From the NCBI GenBank assembly GCA_934661005.1, contig CAKUIK010000008.1:1-62468 (forward strand): a stretch of 62,468 bases of DNA, given 5' to 3'. The notes below the pieces were generated by a model. The model worked only from the letters and a program-made list of their open reading frames with translations, did not search any database and was not told where the DNA came from. Made by a program: the position numbers and the translations under genes. Origin of the DNA: an uncultured Slackia sp. (GTDB taxonomy: Bacteria; Actinomycetota; Coriobacteriia; Coriobacteriales; Eggerthellaceae). This document shows, piece after piece, positions 40,677-48,810 of the stretch; positions within the stretch are counted from its first letter, which is position 1; the number at the start of each line of letters is the position of its first letter.

Positions 40677-41549
40677 GTGAACCCCATTACCATCAAGCCC
40701 GACGCGCAGGGCAAGGTACGCGACATTTATGACCTCGGCGACACGCTGCTGTTCGTCGCGACTGACCGCATCTCTGCGTTCGATTACATTCTGGCAGATG
40801 AAATTCCCCACAAGGGCCAGGTCCTTACCCAGATCAGCTGCTTTTGGTTCGAGCTGCTCGAGGACGTTGTCGAAAACCACCTGGTTTCTTCCGACGTGAA
40901 CGATTTGCCCGAGCAATTCAAAGAGTGGAGCGACTATCTCAACGGCCGCTTCATGATTGTGAAGAAAGCCCAGATGCTCCCCATCGAGTGCATCGTGCGC
41001 GGCTACCTGACGGGTTCGGGCTTCAAGGATTACCAGAAAACGGGCAGCGTGTGCGGCATTGAGCTTCCCGCCGGCTTGCAGAATTCCGCTAAGCTTCCCC
41101 AAACGCTGTTCACGCCTTCCACTAAGGCTGAAATCGGCGACCATGACGAGAACATCAGCTTCGAGCGCGCGGTTGAGATCATTGGCGAGAAGGCTGCGAC
41201 CGACATTCGCGATCTGTCGCTGAAGGTGTACGAGACCGCTGCGGAACACGCACGCAAGCAGGGCATTATCATCGCCGACACGAAGTTCGAGTTCGGCGTG
41301 CTTGACGGCCGCACGATTCTGGGCGACGAAGTGCTCACTCCTGATAGCTCCCGCTTCTGGAGCGCCGACGATTACGAAGTCGGCCGCGAGCAGGCGAGTT
41401 TCGACAAGCAGTTCGTGCGCAACTGGCTCAACGCCAACTGGGATCGCCAGGGCAACCCGCCCCACCTGCCGGCCGACGTTATCGAAAAGACCACCGAGAA
41501 GTACATCCAGGCTTACGAGAAACTCTCGGGTCGCACGTTCAACTTCTAA
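40677..41549 (+). CDS. purC: phosphoribosylaminoimidazole-succinocarboxamide synthase
   Basis: A 290-residue SAICAR synthetase (CAIR plus aspartate and ATP to SAICAR). Characteristic segments are GKVRDIYDLGD, LFVATDRISAFDYIL, PIECIVRGYLTGSGF, IIIADTKFEFG and ILGDEVLTPDSSRFW. The length matches the longer single-domain form. It starts with GTG three bases after the histidine kinase stop, using GGAAGGA inside that gene as ribosome site, so the two are translationally linked although functionally unrelated. PurB, the next enzyme, is encoded 4.4 kb upstream. Confidence 0.95.
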   Translation: MNPITIKPDAQGKVRDIYDLGDTLLFVATDRISAFDYILADEIPHKGQVLTQISCFWFELLEDVVENHLVSSDVNDLPEQFKEWSDYLNGRFMIVKKAQMLPIECIVRGYLTGSGFKDYQKTGSVCGIELPAGLQNSAKLPQTLFTPSTKAEIGDHDENISFERAVEIIGEKAATDIRDLSLKVYETAAEHARKQGIIIADTKFEFGVLDGRTILGDEVLTPDSSRFWSADDYEVGREQASFDKQFVRNWLNANWDRQGNPPHLPADVIEKTTEKYIQAYEKLSGRTFNF

Positions 41550-41731
41550 GCGGCGTGCGTTTCGCGCTTGCGAATACAGCGCGCTGTCGGCATAATGGGC
41601 GGCATGATGGAGCATGGAGGCTGCGCGTGGGGAGCGCCTCGCAGCGCGCCTTTGCGTCTTTTTCGCGCCCCTGCACGACAAAGCCGCCTGCCGATTTTGG
41701 CGTGAATGCGGCCTTTTTCAACGAAACGAGA

Positions 41732-41775
41732 AAAGACCCCGTTGAAGGTTTGCCTTTGATGGGGCCTTTCTTTAT
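41732..41775 (+). terminator. purC terminator
   Basis: AAAGACCCC (41732-41740) pairs with GGGGCCTTT (41761-41769) with one mismatch, and a T-rich tract follows. An inner AAGG/CCTT stem extends it. The 180 bases between purC and this hairpin hold no supported gene. Confidence 0.75.
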
Positions 41776-41824
41776 TATTTATGCCTTGGATTAATCAAGC
41801 GTTTTCGAGAAGAAAAGTATCCAT

Positions 41825-42433
41825 ATGAGCACACGAAACCCGATGAACGACCGCTACCAGACCGACGGACCGAAGGGCCAAACTAAGAGGTCGGCCTCTT
41901 CGCTCAAGCCGAAGTCGAAAGCCGCGTCGAGCGTGTACGTGAAGTCCACGCAGAAGACTCCGCAAGAAAAGAAGGCCGCGCAAAAAGCCGCCCGCCAAAA
42001 GCAGGCTGAGCTCGACCGCAAGTACTACAACCCGCCCACGGCACAGTACAAGAAGTACAAGCGCATTTGGTGGGGCATGCTCGGCGGCGCCATCGTCTGC
42101 ACCCTGGTCGCGATGGGCGCTGGCTCTTGGTGGCCCGACAACCCGACTATGACCTGGTGCTTCCTGATTCCTGCATACGCGTTGATCATTGGCGCTTTGT
42201 GGTTTGACTTCGCTAAGGTGCGCAAGGTTCGTCGCGACTACCAAATGGAGATGCTCAAGAAGCATCCTAAGGAAGCGAAGAAACATCCCACCACGGCGGC
42301 AAAGAACAAGGTCGATGCCGCCAAGGAAGCTGAGCGCGAAGCCGCGAAAGCGCAAAAGAAGCGCTTCGGCCACTCGTTCATTCGCAAGGTGAAGCCCGAA
42401 GAGGCTGCCGAAGGCAAAAAGAAGTCCGAATAG
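41825..42433 (+). CDS. conserved-looking membrane protein, unknown function
   Basis: A 202-residue protein not assigned to a family. The N-terminal 70 residues are Lys/Ala/Gln-rich and probably helical. They are followed by two membrane segments (about 80-100 and 105-125, IWWGMLGGAIVCTLVAMGAG and WCFLIPAYALIIGALWF) and a long positively charged C-terminal tail. The two-segment hairpin with basic ends resembles small actinobacterial DUF proteins but I cannot name one. A purine-rich stretch precedes the ATG. It is monocistronic, between two terminators. Confidence 0.6.
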   Translation: MSTRNPMNDRYQTDGPKGQTKRSASSLKPKSKAASSVYVKSTQKTPQEKKAAQKAARQKQAELDRKYYNPPTAQYKKYKRIWWGMLGGAIVCTLVAMGAGSWWPDNPTMTWCFLIPAYALIIGALWFDFAKVRKVRRDYQMEMLKKHPKEAKKHPTTAAKNKVDAAKEAEREAAKAQKKRFGHSFIRKVKPEEAAEGKKKSE

Positions 42434-42434
42434 C

Positions 42435-42466
42435 AAAAAAGCCCGCTCGATCGAGCGGGCTTTTTT
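42435..42466. terminator. bidirectional terminator
   Basis: A perfect palindrome (42441-42460) is flanked by six A on the left and six T on the right, so it can end both the membrane-protein gene and the convergent methyltransferase gene. Confidence 0.9.
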
Positions 42467-42602
42467 CGTGCGGTGCCAGCGGGTGTGTTGCGCCCCGAGA
42501 AGCGGGGCGGGGCCGGTTTCGTAAGCCTGCTCCGCAAACGTGCCCCGCAAGCTCGCCCCGCTCGCCGCCCATTCCTGAAGCATTGTGCTCCTGGCCCTGC
42601 CT

Positions 42603-43964
42603 TTACACAACCTGGAACAGGAAGAACTTAAGGTAGTCGGTCTCGGGCACGCCCCATACGATGGGGTGGTCGGGCGATTGCTGACGTTCTTCAATCTGGC
42701 GCAGTTGAACGCCGGCGTCGTGAGCCGCGCTCACGAGCATTTTGCGGAAGCGATCGGTGTCCATGAAATGCGAGCAGCTGCAGGTGGCCAAATATCCGCC
42801 TCGAGGCAGCGCTTTCATGGCGCGGTAGTTGATTTCGTGGTATCCGCGCGTGGCGGAGTCGATGGTTTTGCGGCTCTTCGTGAACGCCGGTGGGTCAAGG
42901 ATGATGAAATCGTACGGGGCCTTTTTCTGCGCTTCGATTTCGGGCAGCAAATCGAATACATTGACAGCCTGGAAGCTCATGCGGTCTTCGAACCCGTTCA
43001 AGCGGGCATTCGATTCGGCCATGTCAACCGCGAGCTGCGAGATGTCGACGGCGTGCACGTGTTCGGCACCGCCCGCGGCGGCATTAAGGGCGAACGAACC
43101 CGTGTGCGTGAAACAGTCGAGCACGCGGCGGCCGCGAGCGATGTTGGCCACGGCGCGGCGGTTGTATTTCTGGTCGAGGAAGAAGCCCGTTTTCTGGCCG
43201 TTCTCGAAATCGACGTGGTAGTGCACGCCGTTTTCGACGATTTCGGTGGTGGTGGGGCCGAATGGCGCCGCGGCGCTCTCGCCCGGGGCGACGGGCGTGG
43301 GCACTGCCGCAAGTGCGGGCTGCATGCCTAAATTGGTGAAGTCACCACCCAGCGGGAACCACCCGCAGTTTTCGCCGAGGCCTTCGAGCTTGCGCGTCGA
43401 GACGTCGTTGCGCTCGTAAATCCCGCGAATCGAAATGCCGTCCTCGGCGAGCACCTTTACGAGCAGGGGAAACACGATGGGTTTCAGGCGCTCCATGCCA
43501 TAGGCGAGCGTCTGCGTCACGAGCACGTCGTTGAATCGGTCGACCACGAGGCCGCAGAAGCCATCGGCTTCCGAGAAAATCATGCGGCAGGCCGAAACGT
43601 CATCGCCCATCACTGCGCGGCGATGGTTCCATGCCCAACGAATTTTGCGCTCCCAAAACGCCGAATCGAAGGCGTCGTTCGCATTGGTCGAAAGCAGGCG
43701 AATGCGAATTTTGCTCTGCTGCGACAAGATGCCCGTACCGAGGTATGCGCCCTTGCGCGAAAGAACGTCGACGAGCGCGCCGTTCTCGGGCGTGATTCCG
43801 CCCGATTCGATTGACTCCTTCCAGGTGCGGGCGGCTTCTTTGGGGTCGCCCGCTTCAACGATGCGCTCGACTTCCGCATCGTAGACCCAAGGGTGGCCGG
43901 CGCGGCATGCGCGCTCGCCCTTGGGCGTGATGAATGCCATGGGGTAGGGACGATGGGTTTTCAT
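42603..43964 (-). CDS. class I rRNA large-subunit methyltransferase (RlmI-like)
   Basis: A 453-residue SAM-dependent methyltransferase of the RlmI/YccW type: an N-terminal PUA-like domain (about 1-90), an RNA-binding middle part and a C-terminal Rossmann methyltransferase. The latter has VDFENGQKTGFFLDQKYNR, VLDCFTHTGSFALNAAAGGAEHVHAVD, the catalytic block LDPPAFTKS and a late TCSCSHF with the cysteine used by m5C enzymes. RlmI makes m5C1962 in 23S rRNA; the target here is inferred. AAGGAG lies five bases before the ATG at 43964. A region of about 25 residues (near VPTPVAPGESAAAPFGPTT) looks like an insertion. Confidence 0.88.
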   Translation of the reverse strand: MKTHRPYPMAFITPKGERACRAGHPWVYDAEVERIVEAGDPKEAARTWKESIESGGITPENGALVDVLSRKGAYLGTGILSQQSKIRIRLLSTNANDAFDSAFWERKIRWAWNHRRAVMGDDVSACRMIFSEADGFCGLVVDRFNDVLVTQTLAYGMERLKPIVFPLLVKVLAEDGISIRGIYERNDVSTRKLEGLGENCGWFPLGGDFTNLGMQPALAAVPTPVAPGESAAAPFGPTTTEIVENGVHYHVDFENGQKTGFFLDQKYNRRAVANIARGRRVLDCFTHTGSFALNAAAGGAEHVHAVDISQLAVDMAESNARLNGFEDRMSFQAVNVFDLLPEIEAQKKAPYDFIILDPPAFTKSRKTIDSATRGYHEINYRAMKALPRGGYLATCSCSHFMDTDRFRKMLVSAAHDAGVQLRQIEERQQSPDHPIVWGVPETDYLKFFLFQVV

Positions 43965-44140
43965 GGGTTCTCCTTGGTTGGAGCGTATTCGGCCGCATGG
44001 GCCGCATCGCAAGTAATACCAGGGCATTATACGTTGCATTGGGGCGGGGCGGAACAAAGGGGTAGAATAACCGTAACTGAAATACGGCTTCGCCGAGGCG
44101 AGAACACGCACCTTGCCTCGAGCGATGGAAAAGAGTGTCC

Positions 44141-45442
44141 ATGAACCCAGTTGTGATTATTCCCACGTTCGTGTCCGCGCGTGGGCGCGTTGAATCTGGT
44201 CCCGTTACCACGACATACGACCATACAACGTCGATGTCGGCCTCGGGAGAATTACCTCGCTGCCTCGAATCGCTCCGATGCGTGCGCGGGCTTGGGCACG
44301 TCATCGTGCTCGTAATTGCTGAACCCGCTATCGAGAATAAAGCCGCGAGCAAAATTCGCGCCGTTGCCGAGCAATTCCCCGATTTGAATATCGCTGTGGT
44401 GGGCGCCCCCGAGATGGCGCTCGTGCGCCAGCGCATGGAGCAGCTCAACATTGGCCTGCGCAACGAAGTGGGCCTTGCCGGATACGGTGCAATGCGCAAC
44501 CTGGGGCTTCTTCTTGCAGGCGCGCTCGACTTCGATTCGGTCGTATTCATCGACGACGATGTGGTGATTGACGACCCTGCGTTTTTGGAAAAGGCGATGT
44601 ACGGCCTAGGAAAGCTTACGCGCAGCGGCGTTCCCATTCTTGCGAAATCGGGCTTCTACCTGAATAAAGACGGCGAATATCTCTCAAGCCGCTCAACCAA
44701 GTGGTACAACCGCTATTGGGACCAGGCGACCGCGTTCAACAAGTGGATTACCAAGGCCATGAAGGGACCGCGCCTGTCTCGCTCGAACCATGTGTGCGGC
44801 GGCTGTTTGGCGCTGCATCGCGAGGCATTTCGCCGCGTGTCGTTCGACCCGTGGATCGCTCGCGGCGAAGATTTGGACTACATGCTCGATTTGCGCATGT
44901 ACGGCAGCGATATCTGGTTCGACAACACATGGTATATGCACCACCTTCCGCCTGAAGCCAAGCGTGAAGGGCTTCGCTTCCGCCAAGATATCTTCCGTTG
45001 GCTCTACGAATATCGCAAGGTGGAATACGGGCGAACTCAAATCGACCTGCTGCAGATTAAGCCGCAATCGCTGCTGCCTTATCCGGGGCCGTTTTTGGAA
45101 CCGGGCATTACGCGCCGCATTAAGCGCACGGCGTGGCTGCGCAGTTTCGGTCGCCCCGATGGCGCCGGCTATCGTCGCGCGGCGAAAGCGGCGACGGGCG
45201 AAGCGGCGCGCTATGCCGAAGACCACTGCTCGAAGTATTTCGGCTTCCAATCGATGTGGCCGGCCATTATGAAGCGCATGGCGAACGACGCGATTCTTCA
45301 AAGCGTGCTCTTAAGCTCGTCGAACCGCGATATGCAGCAAGCCGAGGCGCAGCGTGCACAGAACGCGGCGTGGGGAGCCGCCGGCGGAATCGACCCTGGT
45401 GCAACGACGGAGATTCGCCTTAATATGGGCAACGCAGAATAG
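44141..45442 (+). CDS. GT2-like glycosyltransferase
   Basis: A 433-residue GT-A-fold glycosyltransferase. The N-terminal MNPVVIIPTF strand leads to the metal/nucleotide-sugar motif VFIDDDVVIDDP, then NHVCGGCLALHREAF and the acceptor/catalytic-base motif ARGEDLDYMLDLRMYG. The C-terminal 120 residues are Arg- and Ala-rich and unlike the family. No membrane segment is visible, so it probably acts on the cytoplasmic face. A GTG at 44135 is an alternative two codons upstream; the ATG at 44141 gives a canonical N-terminus. The TSUP permease gene follows after five bases. Confidence 0.8.
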   Translation: MNPVVIIPTFVSARGRVESGPVTTTYDHTTSMSASGELPRCLESLRCVRGLGHVIVLVIAEPAIENKAASKIRAVAEQFPDLNIAVVGAPEMALVRQRMEQLNIGLRNEVGLAGYGAMRNLGLLLAGALDFDSVVFIDDDVVIDDPAFLEKAMYGLGKLTRSGVPILAKSGFYLNKDGEYLSSRSTKWYNRYWDQATAFNKWITKAMKGPRLSRSNHVCGGCLALHREAFRRVSFDPWIARGEDLDYMLDLRMYGSDIWFDNTWYMHHLPPEAKREGLRFRQDIFRWLYEYRKVEYGRTQIDLLQIKPQSLLPYPGPFLEPGITRRIKRTAWLRSFGRPDGAGYRRAAKAATGEAARYAEDHCSKYFGFQSMWPAIMKRMANDAILQSVLLSSSNRDMQQAEAQRAQNAAWGAAGGIDPGATTEIRLNMGNAE

Positions 45443-45447
45443 GATTT

Positions 45448-46350
45448 ATGGGAAGTACATTCATGGTTTCGTTCTTTATTGCCGCGCTCGTTGGCGTGGG
45501 CGTCGGTGTGCTTTCGGGGCTTTTGGGCATTGGCGGCGGCACCATTATGGTGCCCCTGTTCCGCCTGGCTTTTGGCATGGAGCCCATCGCCGCCACGGCA
45601 ACGTCGCTGTTCACCATTGTGCCTACGTCTATCTCGGGTATGTGGAAGCATGCCAAGAACAAGACGTCGCTGCCTCGCGTGGGAATCGTGTGCGGCTTGG
45701 CGGGCGCGTGCCTTTCGCCCGTTGGCGTATGGGCTGCAAACGTGTCGCCCGGCTGGGCGATTATGGGCGCAGCGGCGGTTGTCGTGGTGTATTCGTCGTT
45801 CACTATGCTGAAAAAGGCGATGGCGGCGCCAAAAGGCGGCGCAGCGAAGGGAACTCGTCAGGTGCGCGAGAAGAAGGCGACGAGCGCTGCTGTGGCGGCA
45901 AACGATGTGATGGCGGGCGGCTCGAGTGCCGCGGGGTCGCAGGCCGCTCCCCTCGAGCTGCCGGCAATCAAGCTCACTCCCAAATACGTGGCGAAGGTGG
46001 CGTTCATCGGCGTTATTGCGGGCTTCATGAGCGGATACGTGGGCGTGGGCGGCGGTTTCATTATGGTGCCGCTGTTCGTGAGCATGCTCGGCATTCCCAT
46101 GCGCCTGGCGTCGGGCACGTCGCTTACCGCGGTGTGCATTCTGGCTATTCCAGGCGTTGTTGAGCAGGCCATTTTGGGCAACATTGACTACATCGTTGGC
46201 GTTGCGATGATGGTCGGCTCTATTCCAGGAGCGGTTGTTGGCGCCAACTTGGTGAAACGCGTGCCCGAGCGCACGCTGCGTTTCGTCTTCGCGGTGTTTT
46301 TGCTGCTGATGGCTGTGCTTCTGGTCGTGAATGAGGTCAGCGTCATTTAG
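45448..46350 (+). CDS. TSUP (TauE/SafE) family permease
   Basis: A 300-residue membrane protein with eight predicted segments in two homologous halves. The halves start GLLGIGGGTIMVPLF and SGYVGVGGGFIMVPLF, the glycine-rich signature of the TauE/SafE family. A hydrophilic loop of about 60 residues rich in Ala, Gly and Lys separates them. Members export sulfite, sulfoacetate or other organosulfur anions; the substrate is not known here. Either ATG 45448 or 45463 could start the protein; both have imperfect ribosome sites. Cotranscribed with the glycosyltransferase gene. Confidence 0.87.
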   Translation: MGSTFMVSFFIAALVGVGVGVLSGLLGIGGGTIMVPLFRLAFGMEPIAATATSLFTIVPTSISGMWKHAKNKTSLPRVGIVCGLAGACLSPVGVWAANVSPGWAIMGAAAVVVVYSSFTMLKKAMAAPKGGAAKGTRQVREKKATSAAVAANDVMAGGSSAAGSQAAPLELPAIKLTPKYVAKVAFIGVIAGFMSGYVGVGGGFIMVPLFVSMLGIPMRLASGTSLTAVCILAIPGVVEQAILGNIDYIVGVAMMVGSIPGAVVGANLVKRVPERTLRFVFAVFLLLMAVLLVVNEVSVI

Positions 46351-46475
46351 AGAGGGCGATTCGTCCCGCCGCCTCGCATGGATGCGATGCATGGCGCTTC
46401 GGATTAATGCCTCCGCAGAGAACGTTTTCGGGATGACGCCCAGCGGCGATGTTCCCAACGCATGAAAGGAATCCC

Positions 46476-47771
46476 ATGTCCAAACCACCCCGGAATATTT
46501 ATGCCCGCGTGCTCGACGTGGTGCTTGCGGCGATTTGCATGCTTTCAGCCGCGGTGCTCGCGTGCGCGGTGGCCTGGCCTGAAACGGTGGGCAATTTGAA
46601 TGTCGTTGCGGGCGTTTCGTTCACCATTTCTGTGGCGCTTCTCATTTACTTGCGCCTCAACCCCGATACGGTGCGTGCGCGCCAGTCTGACACGATTCTG
46701 AAAATCGCATCGCAGACGCTCGCCTGCTTCCAAGAAGGCTTCGATATTCCCACGGCGCAAAAGGTGTGCCACTTGCTGCTGCCCGCCATTGGGGCGCAGG
46801 CGGTGGCGATTACCGATCGAGAGTCGATTTTGGGCTACGCGGGAGACGATGAGGAAATCAGCCCCGGCGGCGCGCCCATTCGCACCAAGGCCACGCATGC
46901 CACGCTCGAAGACGGCAAGCTGCGCGTGTTGGGCACTCCGCAAGAAATCGGCTTTCCTGACAGCATCAAGGGCCTGCGAGCGGGCATCATCGTGCCCCTC
47001 ACGCGAGGCGATGCCATTATTGGCACCCTGAAGTTCTACTATCGCCGCTCGCGCGACATTACCGAGACGCAGGTGGCGCTTGCGGAAGGCCTGGGTCAGT
47101 TGCTCTCGACGCAGATTGCCGCCGTGGAGCTGGAACAGCAGACGAAGCTCGCGACCACCATGGAGCTTAAGGCGCTTCAGAGCCAGATCAACCCGCACTT
47201 CCTGTTCAATACCATCAACACCATCGCTTCGCTTGTGCGCACCGATCCCGATCGCGCCCGCATGCTGCTGCGCGAATTCGCCGTGTTCTATCGCCGAACG
47301 CTCGAGAATTCCGACGATTTGCTTGAACTGTCGCGCGAGGTCGAGCAAACGATGCGCTATTTCACGTTCGAAGTGGCGCGATTCGGCGAAGACCGCCTTG
47401 CCATTGACGTCGATATCGAGCCGGGTCTGGAAAGCGTGATGGTGCCCGCGTTCATGGTGCAGCCGCTTGTGGAAAACGCCGTGCGCCACGCCATGCCGCA
47501 GGAAGGCAAGCTCGAGATTCATATTCTTGCCTACAGCGAAGGCGACGATTTGTATATCACGGTTTCTGACAACGGCGTGGGCATGGATGCCGAACAGCGC
47601 CGCAAGCTCTTGCGCCCCGAGGCTTCGAAGGGCTTGGGCATCGCGATGAAGAACATCAACGAGCGCCTGCGTGGGTATTTCGGCACCGAGTCGCGCATGG
47701 AAGTCGAGTCGACTCCGGGCAACGGCACGCGCGTGACCATGTTCATGAAAGATGGCTTGGTGGAAGACTAG
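46476..47771 (+). CDS. LytS-type sensor histidine kinase
   Basis: A 431-residue kinase with two N-terminal membrane segments (about 8-55), a GAF-like domain (about 95-215, ending with GLRAGIIVPLTRGDAIIGTLKFYY), the LytS/YehU dimerisation and phosphorylation block LKALQSQINPHFLFNTINTI near residue 238, and HATPase_c with LVENAVRHAMP and SDNGVGM. AAAGGA lies six bases before the ATG. It lacks the five-segment 5TM-LYT domain of classical LytS. The partner LytTR regulator follows after a 268-base gap and thus may have its own promoter. Confidence 0.92.
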   Translation: MSKPPRNIYARVLDVVLAAICMLSAAVLACAVAWPETVGNLNVVAGVSFTISVALLIYLRLNPDTVRARQSDTILKIASQTLACFQEGFDIPTAQKVCHLLLPAIGAQAVAITDRESILGYAGDDEEISPGGAPIRTKATHATLEDGKLRVLGTPQEIGFPDSIKGLRAGIIVPLTRGDAIIGTLKFYYRRSRDITETQVALAEGLGQLLSTQIAAVELEQQTKLATTMELKALQSQINPHFLFNTINTIASLVRTDPDRARMLLREFAVFYRRTLENSDDLLELSREVEQTMRYFTFEVARFGEDRLAIDVDIEPGLESVMVPAFMVQPLVENAVRHAMPQEGKLEIHILAYSEGDDLYITVSDNGVGMDAEQRRKLLRPEASKGLGIAMKNINERLRGYFGTESRMEVESTPGNGTRVTMFMKDGLVED

Positions 47772-48039
47772 CGCTAGGAGTGCCCTGTCGGCGACTGGTT
47801 TTTCTAGGCTGGCAAAAGGTATGAATTTCCTGGTGAGCGGTATTTTTCATTTGCGATATCTATAGCTTGCGTGAAGTGGGGCCAAAGGTGTCCCATTCTA
47901 GGGTTTCTACGCTTTCAAACGTCGCGAATTTGGGCTACTATGCGTATGCGGGCATCGTTCGCCGGCGGTTTCGCGCCGTTGGCATGAAGCGATTGAGCCC
48001 GCTTTCCTTATACGATCTTTCCGGTTATTGGGGGATGCT

Positions 48040-48753
48040 GTGCTGAACGCGATTATCGTTGATGACGAAGCTCCTGCTCGTTCCGAGCTGCGTTACCTGC
48101 TGGGCGAAGTCGGTGGAGTCGAAGTGCTCGCCGAAGCCGCAAGCGTGCGCGAGGCTATTGAGAAAATGCAGAGCTACCCCGTGGACGTGTTGTTCCTCGA
48201 CGTGAGCATGCCCGAGGTCAATGGCATTCAGTTCGCCGAGGCTTTGCAGCGTTTGAAAAACCCGCCGGCGGTCATTTTCGTCACCGCCTATAGCGAGCAT
48301 GCGCTCGAGGGCTTCAAGGTGAACGCCGTCGATTACCTGGTGAAGCCGGTCGAGACCGATCGCTTGCAGCAGGCCGTGAATCGTGCGAGCGAGTATATCA
48401 CGCTGCATGTGAAGGCCAGCCAGTCGGAGCGCATTCCCGTCGAAAAGGGCGGCAAGAAGATTCTTATCCCCATCGACAGCATCCGTTTCGTTATGGCTCG
48501 CGACGATTATGCGTACCTGCAAACCGATAACGACCGCTACTTCTCTACCGTGTCGCTCGCTCAGCTCGAAAAGCGTCTCGATGGCCATGGCTTCTTCCGC
48601 GTGCATCGCGGCTATCTGGTGAACCTTTCGCATGTCGAAGAGGTGGAGCCCGTTCCTGGCGGCACGTTGCTTTTGTCGCTGAACGCCTCCGACGAGAAGA
48701 TTCCCGTTTCTCGCCGCCGCGTCTCTTCGTTGAAAAAGGCGCTGGGGCTGTAG
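48040..48753 (+). CDS. LytTR-family response regulator
   Basis: A 237-residue regulator: receiver domain with AIIVDDEAPARSEL, phospho-acceptor Asp in VLFLDVSMPEV near residue 53 and the lysine in YLVKPVETDRL, then a C-terminal LytTR DNA-binding domain (about 137-237; FVMARDDYAYLQTDN, FFRVHRGYLVNLSHVEEV and PVSRRRV). It would answer to the upstream LytS-type kinase. The frame opens at a TTG at 48028; the GTG at 48040 has GGGGG at good spacing and gives the usual MLNAIIVDDE start. The gap before it (47772-48039) contains no supported gene. Confidence 0.93.
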   Translation: MLNAIIVDDEAPARSELRYLLGEVGGVEVLAEAASVREAIEKMQSYPVDVLFLDVSMPEVNGIQFAEALQRLKNPPAVIFVTAYSEHALEGFKVNAVDYLVKPVETDRLQQAVNRASEYITLHVKASQSERIPVEKGGKKILIPIDSIRFVMARDDYAYLQTDNDRYFSTVSLAQLEKRLDGHGFFRVHRGYLVNLSHVEEVEPVPGGTLLLSLNASDEKIPVSRRRVSSLKKALGL

Positions 48754-48780
48754 GCTGGCAGCAAAATCACGCATTACGAA

Positions 48781-48804
48781 AGGCCCGCTTCGGCGGGCCT
48801 TTTT
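48781..48804 (+). terminator. terminator after the LytTR gene
   Basis: AGGCCCGC (48781-48788), loop TTCG and GCGGGCCT (48793-48800), with five T at the end. The convergent gene ends seven bases later. Confidence 0.88.
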
Positions 48805-48810
48805 CGTGCG

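Noticed and set aside
42467..42602. Another structured repeat between the membrane protein and methyltransferase genes
   Set aside because: Only a short GCCCCG/CGGGGC stem is present beyond the bidirectional terminator; no long arms or shared core.
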